Below, piece by piece: positions 22,195 through 33,375 of a stretch of DNA of 64,000 nucleotides. The notes beneath the pieces were generated by a model. The model ran no database searches. It had not been told where the DNA came from and was given only the letters and a program-made list of their open reading frames with translations. Each line of letters opens with the position of its first letter. Position 1 is the stretch's first letter. The DNA comes from Lepus europaeus (lineage: Eukaryota > Chordata > Mammalia > Lagomorpha > Leporidae), in NCBI RefSeq assembly GCF_033115175.1, contig NC_084834.1:37430077-37494076 (forward strand), read 5' to 3'. The position numbers and the translations under genes were made by a program.

Positions 22195-22665
22195 ATGGGA
22201 CTTGGGCACTCCCTTGACTTGCATCCTCTGGTCTGCTTTAACACAAACCAGGAGGAAAAGAAAGCTAGGCATCAGAAGCAATGGGTGGCAGGCCTATTAA
22301 TGGCTGATCTGTACAGTGATCTGCCCTCAAGGAGACCCAACAGGCCAGTCCACTGCAGTGGCTTTCAATGTGGTAAGCGTGGGCTTCAGCAGAAGTCAGC
22401 TTGTGAAGAGCCCTGGCAGCTCTGCCAAGAGTTGGATCACTGGAAATGGACCTGCCCTGGAGTCGAAGGATGCCCAGGTCAGAGCCACAGATCTTATTGG
22501 CTCTAAGCTGAAAAGCCCTTCACTCAGCCCAACTTCCAAAGTGACCACTGCAGCTGAGGGTGTGGTCAAGTAGGGTCAGCAACATTGCAGGCAGAACTGT
22601 AAATTTCTTGTTAGAGATGCCCCCTGCCTTTACCTGGCCAGCTCTCCTCCCAGGCCAGCCAAGTA
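22195..22665 (+). pseudogene. degenerate retrovirus-like nucleocapsid-protease stretch in tail copy 1
   Basis: A 103-codon frame (22195-22506) reads two zinc-knuckle-like blocks. The first has QCGK with the expected His replaced. The second, LCQELDHWKWTCP, keeps Cys-x4-His-x4-Cys with the leading Cys replaced by Trp. The next frame (VRATDLIGSK onward) runs towards a stretch that resembles the start of a retroviral protease, but no intact active-site triad is present. Both halves are therefore non-functional. Resemblance to a class I endogenous retrovirus gag-pro junction is my inference. An unrelated origin is possible. Confidence 0.5.
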
Positions 22666-23814
22666 ATGAAAGTCAACAGAGTGCCTTCCCCTAGGAGGTT
22701 CACACCTCCCTTAGGATATACCCCATGTGAAGAGATAGATAGGTCTGGGCCTCTTAACTTACAAGGCCTAAAGCCCACCAGATTATTATCAAGCCCCTTC
22801 TATCAGGTTCTATTTACCTCTCAATCAGAAAACTTAATTGTAGCTTAGACAGCACCTTTCTTAGCTCCTCTAATAATGACTCTGTCCTTTGTTCTAGACC
22901 CTGTCTAGTGTACTTGGGCCTCATTCCTTCGTAATCATAACCTCTACTCTACCACCAATGGCTCTACTCCCAACCTGTGTGTACTGATGGTCCTCTTCCC
23001 CACTTAATGCTGTATAATTGTTCAAACCTGGTTAATGCCACTGTTAGGATCATTGGTTACTATCCTCAACCTGTCTTGTATGACCTTGTCTAAATATGAT
23101 CAGAGTCGGCAAACTTGGAAGGCTTCCATAGCCTTGGCAACTCATGACGACAGCCTAGGGTGGTTACTGGCGCCATAAACTAGAGTGTCAGTTTGTTGGG
23201 TCAACAACAGGAGCCACTGTGCGCTTGCTCCTCATGTGGGATCTCTGTCCTTAATGTGCTGTACATTGTGATTTGATGCTATAACTAGTATTCAAACAGT
23301 ATGTTTCACTTTGTGTGTCTATGTGAGTGCAAACTGTTGAAACCTTTATACTAAATTGATCTTCTGTATATAAAGAGAATTGAAAATGAATCTTTATGTG
23401 AATGGAAGGGGAGAGGGAGCGGGAGAGGGGAGGGTTGTGGGTGGGAGGGAAGTTATGGGAGGGGGAAGCCACTGTAATCCATAAGCTGTACACTGGAAAT
23501 TTATATTCATTAAATAAAAGTTTAAAAAAAAATTGATCCCTCAGGGACTGACCTACAATGTGGAAACCCAAATATATTGCATCACCCATGATATATCAAC
23601 TAGAAACACACAATCCACTTTGTCAAGAGACTATTACCTGGGAAATCCTAACCACATAGAGTTATATTGGTTCAACTACATCCAATGTGAACATTTTCAA
23701 ATAGCATCTGCTTCATGAATATTCAAGTTTCTCTGTATAGTTGCAGATCTTTTGATTAAAGCATGATTCAGTTTAGTGATTAGGAATCACTAAAATCAGT
23801 TCTTACGCTGACAG

Positions 23815-24430
23815 GTTCATTCATGCTATTCTCTGAGCATGTATTTGTGTGTAAGAGCTGCATGTCAGTCACTAAGGGCACTGGGAATTTAGTAGTAAAA
23901 AAAGAAAGATTTTACATTCTAGAGAGTTCTAGAGCTAGACATAAAGACAGTAAATATAGGAAGTCATAAGTGATTTTTAGAAAGATAAAAAGGATAATGG
24001 AGAAAATGTACTGCTTTTTATAGGATGGCATAAAGACAGTAAATATAGGAAGTCATAAGTGATTTTTAGAAAGATAAAAAGGATAATGGAGAAAATGTAC
24101 TGCTTTTTATAGAATGGAATCAGAGAGCTTCAGCCTCCACAGGGCCTAGGGGATGAGCAGTCTCTGCCGGTCACATTGCAGGAGCCGAAGCCTAAGATAG
24201 GAGGATGTTTGGTTATGTGAGGGACAGCCAGGAGGCCAGGGTGGCTGGAGCTTCCCCCCACCCCACCCACAGAGGCAGGGAGGACAGGAAATGAGGCCAG
24301 AGCATAACCCAAAGTCAAATCACGTAGAGGATTGACAGTCATGGTAAGGACTTCGGTTATTTTCCTCAAGTGTGATGAGGAGTCTCCTGGGGTTTTGAAC
24401 AGGGGAGTGAGGTCCAATCTTGTCACAGCT
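23815..24430 (+). repeat. ancient interspersed repeat, family not named
   Basis: Starts 'gttcattcatgctattctct' and ends with 'gtaaggacttcggttatttt' and 'gggagtgaggtccaatct'. This is a pattern I recognise from diverged mammalian repeats, and it recurs around 59.7-60.2 kb. It contains the tandem duplication at 23940. 23543-23814 and 24431-24874 are unassigned. Confidence 0.45.
23940..24117. repeat. near-perfect 89-base tandem duplication
   Basis: The unit starting cataaagacagtaaatatag occurs at 23940-24028 and 24029-24117. I see only about two mismatches near the junctions (taggatggc versus tagaatgga). Confidence 0.93.
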
Positions 24431-24874
24431 ATTTACATGTTTACTCTTGTAGATAAAAGGCAGATAAATGAAAAGTCAGAATGTCAACCCAAATACATCA
24501 CCATTACTTTGATAGTTTAATATTTAACCTTAACTTTTAACAATCCATCTGAAATTTATTGTCATCCAAGTTGTGTATTTACTGTTTATTCCACCCAAAT
24601 TGTTAACCAGTTTCTATGCTTTCTCTGTTAATTGAAGTATCGTTTTCCCATATTTTTGTGTCTCTAACAGGTCTTGCTTAGGTATTTTGATATTTGAATA
24701 ACAAAAATTGTTCTACTGTACAATATGGTGACTTTAAGAAGAATGACAATGTGTTGTATTTTTTAAATTACTGAGAGTATATTTTAAATGTTCTAATCAC
24801 AAAAAACGAGCATGTTGGGTAATGGATGTAGCCATTCCACATTTACAATTTTATTTTTAACAAAAGGAAGGGAA

Positions 24875-25243
24875 AGGCCGGCACCATGGCTCAATAGGCT
24901 AATCCTCCGCCTTGCGGCGCCAGCACACCGGGTTCTAGTCCTGGTCGGGGCACCAATCCTGTCCCGGTTGCCCCTCTTCCAGGCCAGCTCTCTGCTGTGG
25001 CCAGGGAGTGCAGTGGAGGATGGCCCAAGTGCTTGGGCCCTGCACCCCATGGGAGACCAGAAGAAGCACCTGGCTCCTGCCATCGGATCAGCGCGGTGCA
25101 CCAGCCGCAGCGCGCCAACCGCGGCAGCCATTGGAGGGTGAACCAACGGCAAAGGAAGACCTTTCTCTCTGTCTCTCTCTCTCTCTCTCACTGTCCACTC
25201 TGCCTGTTAAAAATAAATAAATAAATAAAAATAAATAAAATAA
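24875..25243 (+). mobile_element. C-type SINE, GC-rich subfamily with (AAAT)n tail
   Basis: Runs from 'ggccggcaccatggctcaat' to an aaataaat repeat tail. Duplication acaaaaggaagggaaa on both sides. Confidence 0.92.
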
Positions 25244-25259
25244 AACAAAAGGAAGGGAA

Positions 25260-26369
25260 AAAGAATTGTTATGCTGTTTTGTTTTCATCATAAATCATAC
25301 CTTTCTTCAATATAAAATGAACCATATTATCCAACTGAATGCATTATTTCCCTAGAGCATTGTGTATAACACTTACATGGTAAAGTGAGAACAAAACAGA
25401 CATAAGTTTAGAAACATATAAAACAAAACATTAGTGATGTCATCTTCACCAAGTAAGGTTACAATTGATTTATTTCTCTTTTATTGTACCTTTTCTAAAG
25501 TTTTAACCTAGTTTTGCTTTTCTAATGAGGAATTGAAATGTTTTAACAAACCATGGTTAGAAGATGCTTTGTGCTCTTATTTTCTATGGGTCATATCCTA
25601 GATCCTTTGGAGTGATTAGAATAAGGTTCAGATGTGTTAATGTTAGCAAGTGGTTTCAATGATATGGTGGCTGGTGTGGAGCTCTCCTCTGTATTTTCAG
25701 TGGAGGTTTTGGTTTTCTTTCATCTTGTTGCCTTCTGCAGTGCATTATCCACATCTGCAGGGCCCAGAGTGCATCACTTCTATGTACAACCCACCAATAG
25801 GAGGGTAAAGGAATGGTAAACCCCTCCTCTTTAAGTGTAGGATCTAAAAGGTGCTTACAAGAACTTCTTTTGCACAGGATGCAATTTAATTCACTTGGGC
25901 AGTCATGCAACCAGTTGAAAATTCTACTGCTATAAAGTGGAAGGGGCTGACTGTAAATATCTACCAGAACCTTCCAGCTGCAGAGGCTTCCGGAGGTAGA
26001 ACTGTCTCCAAGTCCTGTCTGACTGCAGACACTGCCTGGAGAAGGTGAAAGAAGGAGAAAGATCAAGAGGAAGGGGAGCCACCTGAGGATGCCTGAAGAG
26101 AAAAGTTCCTCTGTCTCTCCAGTACTATGCTCTGTGATCCTTTGGTACCTCCAGTTGAATCTCTATCCTTGGGTTCCTAGAAAACTCTACTTTGTCTTGT
26201 CCTATTGCTATTTTCTGGTGGAGACAAGGAAACAGCAGACAGCTCTGAGGGAGAATATGTGATCAATTACCATTTACTGCAAAACCACAATTTATATTTC
26301 TGTAACTGTTAATGATCAGAACACTAACAATATAAATAAGACTTTGAGATCTTATTTACATCTGTTTTT
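25260..26369. other. intron 1, about 1.1 kb with nothing named
   Basis: The region 25590-26240 is less AT-rich and might be an old repeat, but I cannot assign it. The 136-codon reverse frame at 25656-26066 has no recognisable domain. Confidence 0.35.
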
Positions 26370-26707
26370 ACCTTTTTTATTTATTTATTTATTCATTTGT
26401 TTGAAAGCCAGAGTTACAAAGAGAGACCCAGAGGAAGAGTCAGAGATCTTCCATCCACTGGTTCATTCCCAAAATGGCCAGAACTGCCAGAGCTGGGCCA
26501 GGCTGAAGCCAGAAGTCAGGAGCTTCATCCAGGTCTCCCACATGGATGCAGGAACATGGGTGCACTTGGGCCATCTTCCGCTGTTTTCCCAGGTGCCCTA
26601 GATGGGAACTGGATGGGAAATGAAGGAACTAAGACATGAACAAGTGCCCATATGGGATGCCAGTGTTGCAGGAAGCAGCCTAACTCACCATGCCACAATG
26701 CCAGCCT
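26370..26707 (-). mobile_element. C-type SINE
   Basis: Reversed tail 'ttatttatttatttattcat' to 'ccacaatgccagcctc'. Flanks are AT-rich and no clear duplication was identified. Confidence 0.85.
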
Positions 26708-26721
26708 CTAAACCTAATATA

Positions 26722-26960
26722 TTTTTAAATGATTAGAAATATTCTTTGTGCATCTATGTTCATCAAAGATACAGGGCTGGTGTTTTCTTTTCTTATAGTG
26801 CCATTATCTGACTTTGGTATCATGTTCTTACTAGCCTTGTAAAATGTGTTTTAAAGTGTACTTCTTCAAATTTGGGAGGAGATTTTGAGAAGAATTGATA
26901 TTCTAATTTAAATATTCGGTAGAATTCAGCAGTGAAACCATCAGATCCTAGGATTTTCTT
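26722..26960 (-). mobile_element. older L1 ORF2 fragment (RT region), host of the 27-34.7 kb L1
   Basis: On the - strand it reads decayed RT sequence ([13 protein letters not shown], then SPVSLMNIDAQ). The same old ORF2 resumes beyond the young L1 at 34696, so the young element inserted into it in the same orientation. Confidence 0.8.
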
Positions 26961-27839
26961 TGATAGGAGACTTTTTTTTTAACTTTTATTTAATGAATAT
27001 AAATTTCCAGTATACAGCTTATGGATTACAATGGCTTCCCCTTCCCATAACTTCCCTCCTACCCACAACCCTCCCCTCTCCCGCTCCCTCTCCCCTTCCA
27101 TTCACATCAAGATTCATTTTCAATTCTCTTTATATACAGAAGATCAATTTAGTATAAATACTTCAACAGTTTGCACCCACATAGATACACAAAGTGAAAC
27201 ATACTGTTTGAGTACTGGTTATAGCATTAAATCAAAATGTACAGTACATCAAGGACAGAGATCCCACATCAGGAGCAAGCGCACAGTGGCTCCTGTTGTT
27301 GACCCAACAAATTGACACTCTAGTTTATGGCGCCAGTAACCACCCTAGGCTGTCGTCATGAGTTGCCAAGGCTATGGAAGCCTTCCAAGTTCCCCGACTC
27401 TGATCATATTTAGACAAGGTCATAAAAGACAGGGTGAGGATAGTAACCAATGATCCTAAGAGTGGCCTTAACCAGGTCTGAACAATTATACAGCATTAAG
27501 TGGGGAAGAGGACCATCAGTACACACAGGTTGGGAGTAGAGCCATTGGTGGTAGAGTAGAGGTTATGATTACAAAGGAACGAGGCTCAAGTGCACTAGAC
27601 AGGGTCTAGAACAAAGGACAGAGTCATTATTAGAGGAGCTAAGAAAGGTGCTGTCTAAGCTACAAGTAATTTTTCTGATTGAGAGGCAAATAGAACCTGA
27701 CAGAAGGGGCTTGATAATAATCTGTTGGGCTTTAGGCCTTGTAAGTTAAGAGGCCCAGACCTATCTATCTCTTCACATGGGGTATATCCTGAGGGAGGTG
27801 TGAACCTCCTAGGGGAAGGCACTCTGTTGACTTTCATTA

Positions 27840-28307
27840 CTTGGCTGGCCTGGGAGGAGAGCTGGCCAGGTAAAGGCAGGGGGCATCTCTAACAAGAAAT
27901 TTACAGTTCTGCCTGCAATGTTGCTGACCCTACTTGACCACACCCTCAGCTGCAGTGGTCACTTTGGAAGTTGGGCTGAGTGAAGGGCTTTTCAGCTTGG
28001 AGCCAATGAGATCTGTGGCTCTGACCTGGGCATCCTTCGACTCCAGGGCAGGTCCATTTCCAGTGATCCAACTCTTGGCAGAGCTGCCAGGGCTCTTCAC
28101 AAGCTGACTCTGCTGAAGCCCAGGCTTACCACATTGAAAGCCACTGCAGTGGACTGGCCTGTTGGGTCTCCTTGAGGGCAGATCACTGCACAGATCAGCC
28201 ATTAATAGGCCTGCCACCCATTGCTTCTGATGCCTAGCTTTCTTTTCCTCCTGGTTTGTGTTAAAGCAGACCAGAGGATGCAAGTCAAGGGAGTGCCCGT
28301 GTCCCAT
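27840..28307 (-). pseudogene. retrovirus-like stretch in the tail of the ORF2-bearing L1
   Basis: Same segment as at 22.2 kb, but one A is missing after the first knuckle-like block. The 125-codon frame therefore crosses from the nucleocapsid-like into the protease-like reading and stops after TTAAEGVVK. The 46.5 kb copy shares this one-base state. Copies 1 and 2 do not. Confidence 0.5.
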
Positions 28308-29481
28308 CTCTAATCTTGGGTGGCCTGAACTACAAGTCTATAGTCACAGGCATGTTCTGTAGTAGTTTTTCTAAGGTAGACAATGCCCATGAGGAAAATT
28401 ATATTCTCACTTTAAAACTTTCTTTCCCTTTGGTCTGAAAGGGAGGTTTTTTTTTCTACTTACTGTATACTTCGCTGATGGCGATGTGAATCTAGCTATG
28501 AGATTATTAGTTAAGTTCTTATTTTGGCTATGCTATTACAGAAAAATGTCAGCCATCTCTTATAAGGTCTAAAGATTAAATTGTGTGTCCCACAGATTCC
28601 TTCATAATAGAAATAGTTCCCTACCTTGGAGAGAATAGAGAAGTGAAAGAACAAGTTGGGCTTAGAATAGAGAAATGAGGGAGCAAGTCCTAGATCACTT
28701 GCTGACAATAGCAATATTACATGAATACTTAGCAAACCGTTTCAACCCTTAGATAACAACTTAAGAAAACATTTACCAGAAGGTCCAATGCCTTCTATAA
28801 ATTTTAAGAATCATGTATTTGAAAACACGTCTTAAATATCTAACATGGTGTAGTTTGTTTAACCAGTAAACTTAAGCACAACCATATAAAATGTTTTTAG
28901 TTTCTTTCTACCAACAAGTTTAAAACATATGATACACAGATTCAGGTCATACAAATTAAAATGTATCTTTGATTGATTTTAGCAGCTTAAATTTATGGAC
29001 AATCTTATCTAAAAGCCATTTAAAATAAAACTCTTAATAAAATTTCCCCATGTGGACATACAATATGTACGCACATATAACATAGCATAATAGACCAATA
29101 TCAAAATCCAAAATATCTGGTTGAAATAAGATTCCTTAAAATCATGACATAAAATAGACCAAATCTGATCATTGTTACAAGGTGATTATTCAAGTCTTTG
29201 AAAATAAGCACATAGTTAAATAACCCATAGCTCTTCATCTCCTCCCTCTCTTTTTCCACTCTTAGATTTAACAGGGATCACTTTTCAGTTAAAATTTAAA
29301 CACCTAAGAATAATTGTGTGTTAATTACTGAGTTCAACCAATAGTACTAGAAAAACAACAACAACAACAAATACTAAAAAGGATAAAGTATTACATTGTA
29401 CATCTAAAGTCAGGACAGGAGCTGATCAGTTCATTGTTGCTTATAGTGTCCATTTCACTTAACAGGTTTCCCCTTTGGCGC

Positions 29482-32400
29482 TCAGTTGTCACCGATCAGG
29501 GAAAACAAATGATATTTTTCTCTTTGGGACTGGCTTAATTCACTCAGCATGATGTTTTCCAGATTGCTCCATCTTGTTGCAAATGACTGGGTTTCGTTGT
29601 TTCTTACTGCTGTATAGTATTCTATAGAGTACATGTCCCATAATTTCTTTATCCAGTCTACTGTTGATGGGCATTTGGGTTGGTTCCAGGTCTTAGCTAT
29701 TGTGAATTGAGCTGCAATAAACATTAATGTGCAGATGGCTTTTTTATTTGCCAAATTAATTTCCTTTGGGTAAATTCCAAGGAGTGGGATGGCTGGCTTG
29801 TATGGTAGGGTTATGTTCAGGTTTCTGAGGAATCTCCAGACAGACTTCCATAGTGGCTTAACCAGTTTGCATTCCCACCAACAGTGAGTTAGTGTCCCTT
29901 TTTCCCCACATCCTCTCCAGCATCTATTGTTGGTAGATTTCTGAATGTGAGCCATTCTAACTGGGGTGAGATGGAACCTCATTGTGGTTTTGATTTGCAT
30001 TTCTCTGATTGCTAGTGATCTTGAACATTTTTTCATGTGTCTGTTGGCCATTTGGATTTCCTCTTTCGAAAAATGTCTATTGAGGTCCTTGGCCCATCTC
30101 TTAAGTGGGTTGTTTGTTTTGTTGTTGTGGATTTTCTTGATTTCTTTGTAGATTCGGGTTATCAATCCTTTATCTGTAGTATAGTTTGCGAATATTTTTT
30201 CCCATTCTGTTGGTTGCCTCTTCACTTTCCTGACTGTTTCTTTTGAAGTACAGAAACTTCTCAATTTGATGCAGTCCCAAATGTTAATTTTGGTTTTGAC
30301 TGCCTGTGCTGTTGGAGTATTTTCCAGGAAGTCTTTGCCTGTGCCTATATCTTGCAGGGTTTCTCCAATGCTCTCTAATAATTTGATGGTTTCGGGTCGT
30401 AGATTTAAGTCTTTAATCCATGTTGAGTGAATTTTTGTGTAAGGTGATAGGTATGGGTCTTGCTTCAAGCTTCTGCACGTGGAAATCCAATTTTCCCAGC
30501 ACCATTTATTGAATAGACTGTCCTTATTCCAGGGATTAGATTTGGATCTTTGATCAAATATAAGTTGGCTGTAGATGTTTGGATTGATTTCTGGTGTTTC
30601 TATTCTGTTCCATTGGTCTATCCATCTGTTTCTGTACCAGTACCATGCTGTTTTGATAACAACTGCCCTGTAGTATGTCCTAAAATCAGGTATTGTGATG
30701 CCTCCGGCTTTGTTTTTGTTGTACAGGATTGCTTTGGCTATTCGAGGTCTTCTGTGTCTCCATATGAATTTCAGCATCATTTTTTCCAGATCTGAGAAGA
30801 AGGTCTTCGGGATCTTGATGGGTATTGCATTGAATGTATAAATTGCTTTTGGGAGAATAGACATTTTGATGATATTGATTCTTCCAATCCATGAGCATGG
30901 AAGATTTCTCCATTTTTTGGTATCCTCTTCTATTTCTTTCTGTAAGGTTTTGTAGTTTTCATCGTAGAGATCTTTAACGTCTTTGGTTAAGTTTATTCCA
31001 AGGTATTTGATTGTTTTTGTAGCTATTGTGAATGGGATTGATTTTAGAAGTTCTTCCTCAGCCATGGCATTGCCTGTGTATACAAAGGCTCTTGATTTTT
31101 GTGCATTGATTTTATATCCTGCTACTTTGCCAAACTCTTCGATGAGTTCCAGCAGTCTCTTAGTAGAGTTCTTTGGGTCCCCTAAATAAAGAATCATATC
31201 ATCTGCAAAGAGGGATAGTTTGAGTTCGTCCTTCCCAATTTGTATCCCTTTAATTTCTTTTTCTTGCCTAATAGCTCTGGCCAAAACTTCCAGAACTATA
31301 TTGAATAGCAGTGGTGAGAGAGGGCATCCCTGTCTGGTACCAGATTTCAGTGGAAATGCTTCCAACTTTTCCCCATTCAATAGGATGTTGGCCGTGGGTT
31401 TTTCATATATTGCTTTGATTGTATTAAGGAATGTTCCTTCCATACCCAGTTTGCTTAGAGTTTTCATCATGAAAGGGTGTTGTATTTTATCAAATGCTTT
31501 CTCTGCGTCTATTGAGAGAATCATATGGTTTTTCTTCTGCAGTCTGTTAATGTAGTGTATTACGTTGATTGTTTTGCGAATGTTGAACCATCCCTGCATA
31601 CCGGGGATGAATCCCACTTGGTCTGGGTGGATGATCTTTCTGATGTGTTGTTGCATTCTATTGGCCAGAATTTTATTGAGAATTTTTGCATCTATGTTCA
31701 TCAGGGATATTGGTCTGTAATTCTCTTTCAATGTTGCGTCTCTTTCTGGCTTAGGAATTAAGGTGATGGTGGCTTCATAGAAAGAATTTGGGAGGATTCC
31801 CTCTTTTTCGATTGCTCTGAATAGTTTGAGAAGAATTGGAGTTAGTTCTTCTCTAAATGTCTGGTAGAACTCAGCAGTGAATCCATCTGGCCCTGGGCTT
31901 TTCTTTGTTGGGAGGGCCTTTATTACTGTTTCAATTTCTGTGTCAGTTATTGGTCTGTTTAGGTTTTCTATGTCTTCCTGGCTCAATTTAGGGAGGTTGT
32001 ATGTGCCCAAGAATCTGTCCATTTCTGATAGATTTCCCTGTTTGCTGGCATACAAGTCCTTGTAGTAATTTCTGATGATTCTTTTTATTTCTGTGGCGTC
32101 CGTTGTTACGTTTCCCATTTCATCTCTGATCCTATTGATTTGGGTCTTTTCTCTTCTTTTTTTTAGTTAGTTGGGCCAATGGGGTGTCAATTTTGTTTAT
32201 TTTTTCAAAAAACCAGCTCCTCGTTTGGCTGATTTTTTGTAATGTTTCTTTGGATTCAATCCTGTTGATTTCTTCTCTGATTTTAATTATTTCTCTTCTC
32301 CTACTGGGTTTGGGTTTGGTTTGCTGCAGATTTTCTAGATCCTTGAGATGACTTGAAAGCTCATCTATTTGGTGCCTCTCCAATTTCTTGATGTAGGCAC

Positions 32401-33307
32401 CTATTGATATAAACTTTCCTCTTAACACTGCTTTTGTTGTATCCCATAGGTTTTGGTATGTTGTGCTGTTATCCTCATTTACTTCCAGAAAATTTTTGAT
32501 TTCTCTTTTAATTTCTTCTATGACCCATTGTTCATTCAGGAGCATGTTGTTCAATCTCCATGTGTTTGCACGTGCTCTAGGGATTCCTGAGTTGCCAATT
32601 TCCAATTTCATTCCTTTGTGGTCTGAGAAGCTGCATGGTATGATTCTAATTCTTTTGAATTTGCTGAGACTTGCTTTATGGCCTAGTATGTGGTCAATCC
32701 TAGAGAGGGTTCCATGTACTGCTGAGAAGAATGTAAAGTCCTTAGATGTAGGATGAAATGTTCTGTAGATATCTGTTAGATCCATTTGGGCTATAGTGTC
32801 ATTTAAATCTACTGTCTCCTTGTTGATCTTCTGTCCTGTTGATCTGTCTATCTCTGAGAGTGGAGTATTGAAGTCCCCCAGTACTATTGTATTGGGGTCT
32901 AAGTCTCCCTTTAAGTCCCTTAACAAGTCTTTTAAATAAGCTGGTGCCCTGTAATTAGGTGCATATACGTTGATAATCGTTATATCTTCCTGTTGAATGG
33001 ATCCCTTAATCATTAAATAGTGTCCCTCTTTGTCTCTCCTAACAGTTTTTGTGGTAAAGTTTATGTTGTCCGATATTAAGATGGCTACGCCCGCTCTCTT
33101 TTCATTTCTGTTGGCGTGGTATATCTTTTTCCAGCCTTTCACTGTCAGCCTGTATGGATCATTGTTGGATAGATGGGTTTCTTGTAAGCAGCAAAAGGAT
33201 GGGTTTTGTTCCTTAACCCAATCAGCCAATCGGTGTCTTTTAACTGGACAGTTCAAGCCATTAACATTCAATGTGACTATTGAGAAGGAGTAACTTTGCC
33301 CTGCCAT
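29482..33307 (-). pseudogene. L1 ORF2 (endonuclease-reverse transcriptase), one visible frameshift
   Basis: ORF2p nicks target DNA and reverse-transcribes L1 RNA at the nick. Part 1 (33307-32132, 391 codons) is an APE-type endonuclease. Residues expected at the active site are in place: N14, E43 (QETHL), D145 and N147 (GDFN), D205 and S228-D229-H230. Part 2 (from 32118, 878 codons) holds the RT: AEKAFD at about 205-210, FADD at 304-307, and a Cys/His-rich segment ([15 protein letters not shown]) near 740. The two parts are in different frames, and the switch lies at an A8 tract near 32156-32165. This is either a real slippage mutation or an assembly or sequencing error. Apart from that break I see no in-frame stop, and the total length fits mammalian L1 ORF2p. 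Confidence 0.92.
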
Positions 33308-33375
33308 TAGCCAAATATACTTTCTAATATATGGTTTGAGATTCCTGTGATCTTTTGGTGTGAGGTTTCCTACCT

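Larger units (their letters stand above)
18884..23528 (+). mobile_element. ORF2-less 'half-L1' element with long non-L1 tail (copy 1)
   Basis: A complete insertion of 4.6 kb bounded by the 14-base duplication aaaattgatccctc (18870-18883 and 23529-23542). Layout: L1 5' UTR (18884-19793), intact ORF1 (19794-20837), a spacer that leaves normal L1 sequence after 'agatcacaggaa' near 20880, a tail of about 2 kb (about 21000-23080) containing a retrovirus-like stretch, then the ordinary L1 3' terminus with a G-rich run and 'aataaaagttt' before the A tail. There is no ORF2. It could only have moved by using an ORF2 protein supplied in trans. Half-L1 (HAL1) elements with ORF1 only are known in mammals. 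Whether this tail type is catalogued I cannot tell. Confidence 0.85.

Noticed and set aside
24793..25191. 132-codon reverse frame, and similar 90-145 codon frames at 4.0-4.4, 38.7-39.0 and 61.8-62.4 kb
   Set aside because: All are GC-rich C-type SINEs read in various frames. The repeated peptide flavour (SLLWPGSAVEDGPS and the like) is SINE sequence, not a gene family.
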